From JALJPB01 sp963933115 (GTDB lineage: Bacteria > Pseudomonadota > Gammaproteobacteria > Enterobacterales > Alteromonadaceae): a stretch of 7,400 nt of DNA. Made by a program: the position numbers and the translations under genes. This document shows, piece after piece, positions 7,091 to 7,400 of this stretch. Location of the stretch: assembly GCA_963933115.1 (NCBI GenBank), contig CAWVSL010000070.1, positions 1 to 7,400 on the forward strand, in the 5' to 3' direction. How positions within the stretch are numbered: position 1 is the stretch's first letter; every line of letters starts with the position of its first letter. The notes under the pieces are model-generated. The model was not told the origin of the DNA, did not search any database, and worked only from the letters and a program-made list of their open reading frames with translations.

Positions 7091-7228
7091 TTGAGTAAAG
7101 GCAGCATTATACCGGTTCTACCTGCATATACTTTTTCAGGAAGTCGGGGGGATGATAAGCAAGTTGCAGTTTTTATTACGGGTTATTCTGGAGAAGATGC
7201 TTCTGCATTCGCTAATAAGTCGACATAA
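7091..7228 (+). CDS. Possible small protein of 45 residues (hypothetical, TTG start)
   Basis: An unrecognised plus-strand frame with a TTG start, AGGTG six bases upstream (7080-7084) and a TAA stop at 7226-7228. The peptide starts with SKGSIIPVLPAYTFSG after the initiator and ends in ITGYSGEDASAFANKST. Its composition looks protein-like (acidic, Gly/Ser/Ala rich, no cysteine), unlike the rival frames here. The codon just before the TTG is a stop, and the same frame upstream to 7013 has three stops within about ten codons. It could be a genuine small gene or the end of a decayed one. It would be divergent from the dehydratase. A 5-base stem, GCTAC/GTAGC (7229-7244), follows the stop immediately, without a U-run. 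Confidence 0.25.
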   Translation: MSKGSIIPVLPAYTFSGSRGDDKQVAVFITGYSGEDASAFANKST

Positions 7229-7248
7229 GCTACCTCTATGTAGCGTAC

Positions 7249-7277
7249 TTAAAAAGAAATGTAACACAGCGTATAAT
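7249..7277 (+). promoter_or_regulatory. Candidate sigma-70-like promoter pointing rightward
   Basis: TTAAAA (7249-7254), a 17-base spacer, then a perfect TATAAT (7272-7277) on the plus strand. The expected start is near 7284. Downstream RNA could fold: CCTTT/AAAGG (7286-7298), CGCTC/GAGCG (7312-7329) and an enclosing GCCTTT/AAAGGC (7285-7290 with 7333-7338). The -35 matches four of six consensus bases, so the -10 carries most of the call. In an AT-rich genome such matches occur by chance. Confidence 0.3.
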
Positions 7278-7400
7278 CTGCTTAGCCTTTCCCAAAGGGT
7301 TGGTTTAGAAACGCTCACTCCCGCGAGCGGTAAAAGGCGATACATAGCATTCGCTGGTATAGACATTGACTGCGAAATAACAATATTCACTGGCTTACCA

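Larger units (their letters stand above)
6873..7400. other. Region without a recognised gene, right edge
   Basis: It starts with the dehydratase leader; CATAAA/TAAAAT (minus, near 6894-6888) is a weak -10 candidate. Inverted repeats include AGTGCA (6898-6903) with TGCACT (6917-6922), and ACTAATACT (6941-6949) with ATTAGT/AGTATT (6960-6968). On the plus strand are tiny frames with plausible ribosome sites: GTG at 7013 (15 residues, AAGGA at 7001-7005), ATG at 7035 (16 residues, AGAGGA at 7024-7029) and TTG at 7091 (listed separately). From 7140 to the edge GC is somewhat higher (about 43% by hand count). This part is open in one frame on each strand (plus from 7095 to the edge, minus 7390-7136), and I recognise neither translation. 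The dense hairpins suggest a non-coding or degenerate sequence. Confidence 0.5.

Noticed and set aside
7229..7250. GTAGCGTACTT on the plus strand as a second ops element
   Set aside because: It lacks the GGCGG half of ops; only the TAGCGT part matches, which is expected by chance.
7136..7390. Minus-strand open frame of 84 codons with a GTG start
   Set aside because: No recognisable domain, no good ribosome site, Arg/Leu/Ser-rich composition, and the opposite strand is equally open; more likely a by-product of a GC-richer non-coding patch.
7095..7400. Plus-strand frame open to the window edge, ending in a GIDIDCEITIFTGLP-like stretch that recalled the start of ComM/YifB proteins
   Set aside because: The resemblance is limited to a few residues, and the upstream residues do not fit the ComM N-terminus; without the right flank it cannot be supported.

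Overview
The window is an AT-rich stretch that looks like the start of a surface-polysaccharide (capsule, exopolysaccharide or O-antigen) export and biosynthesis locus from a gammaproteobacterium. It most resembles the marine Alteromonadales (Colwellia/Pseudoalteromonas-like). That placement is inferred from the low GC, the RfaH-type regulator and the Wza/Wzb/Wzc set; no ribosomal or other marker gene is present to confirm it.

All five well-supported genes lie on the minus strand and read right to left. They are a membrane-anchored FlaA1/PglF/WbpM-type UDP-sugar 4,6-dehydratase (6872-4941), an RfaH transcription antiterminator (4734-4222), a Wzb-type low-molecular-weight tyrosine phosphatase (3978-3547), a Wza-type outer-membrane polysaccharide export lipoprotein (3407-2313), and a Wzc-type chain-length regulator/BY-kinase (2207 to beyond the left edge). 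The kinase is cut by the window just before its tyrosine-rich tail should appear. The order wzb-wza-wzc differs from the wza-wzb-wzc order of E. coli group 1 capsule loci.

The most interesting part is the control region. The 243-base leader between rfaH and wzb contains an ops/JUMPstart-like element on the minus strand (4100-4081). It matches 11 of the 12 bases of the E. coli ops element as I recall it, with T replaced by A at position 6. The gene just upstream encodes the factor that normally reads this element. The RfaH also has Gln51 where E. coli RfaH has Glu48, the residue that holds the closed, autoinhibited form. wza and wzc have no Shine-Dalgarno sequence, whereas wzb, rfaH and the dehydratase do; this fits the ribosome recruitment known for RfaH. 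Together these suggest a locus-resident RfaH/ops antitermination circuit that may differ from the E. coli one.

The working model is as follows. The dehydratase starts synthesis of a modified UDP-sugar. RfaH, loaded at the ops-like site, keeps RNA polymerase going through a long export and glycosyltransferase operon that runs off the left edge. Wzb and Wzc form a phosphorylation cycle controlling polymerisation and export, and Wza is the outer-membrane channel.

The right end (6873-7400) has no recognisable gene. It holds the dehydratase leader, a few very small plus-strand reading frames, and a slightly GC-richer patch that is open on both strands, has several hairpins and carries one consensus-like promoter. 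No tRNA, rRNA, CRISPR, insertion sequence or intrinsic terminator was found.
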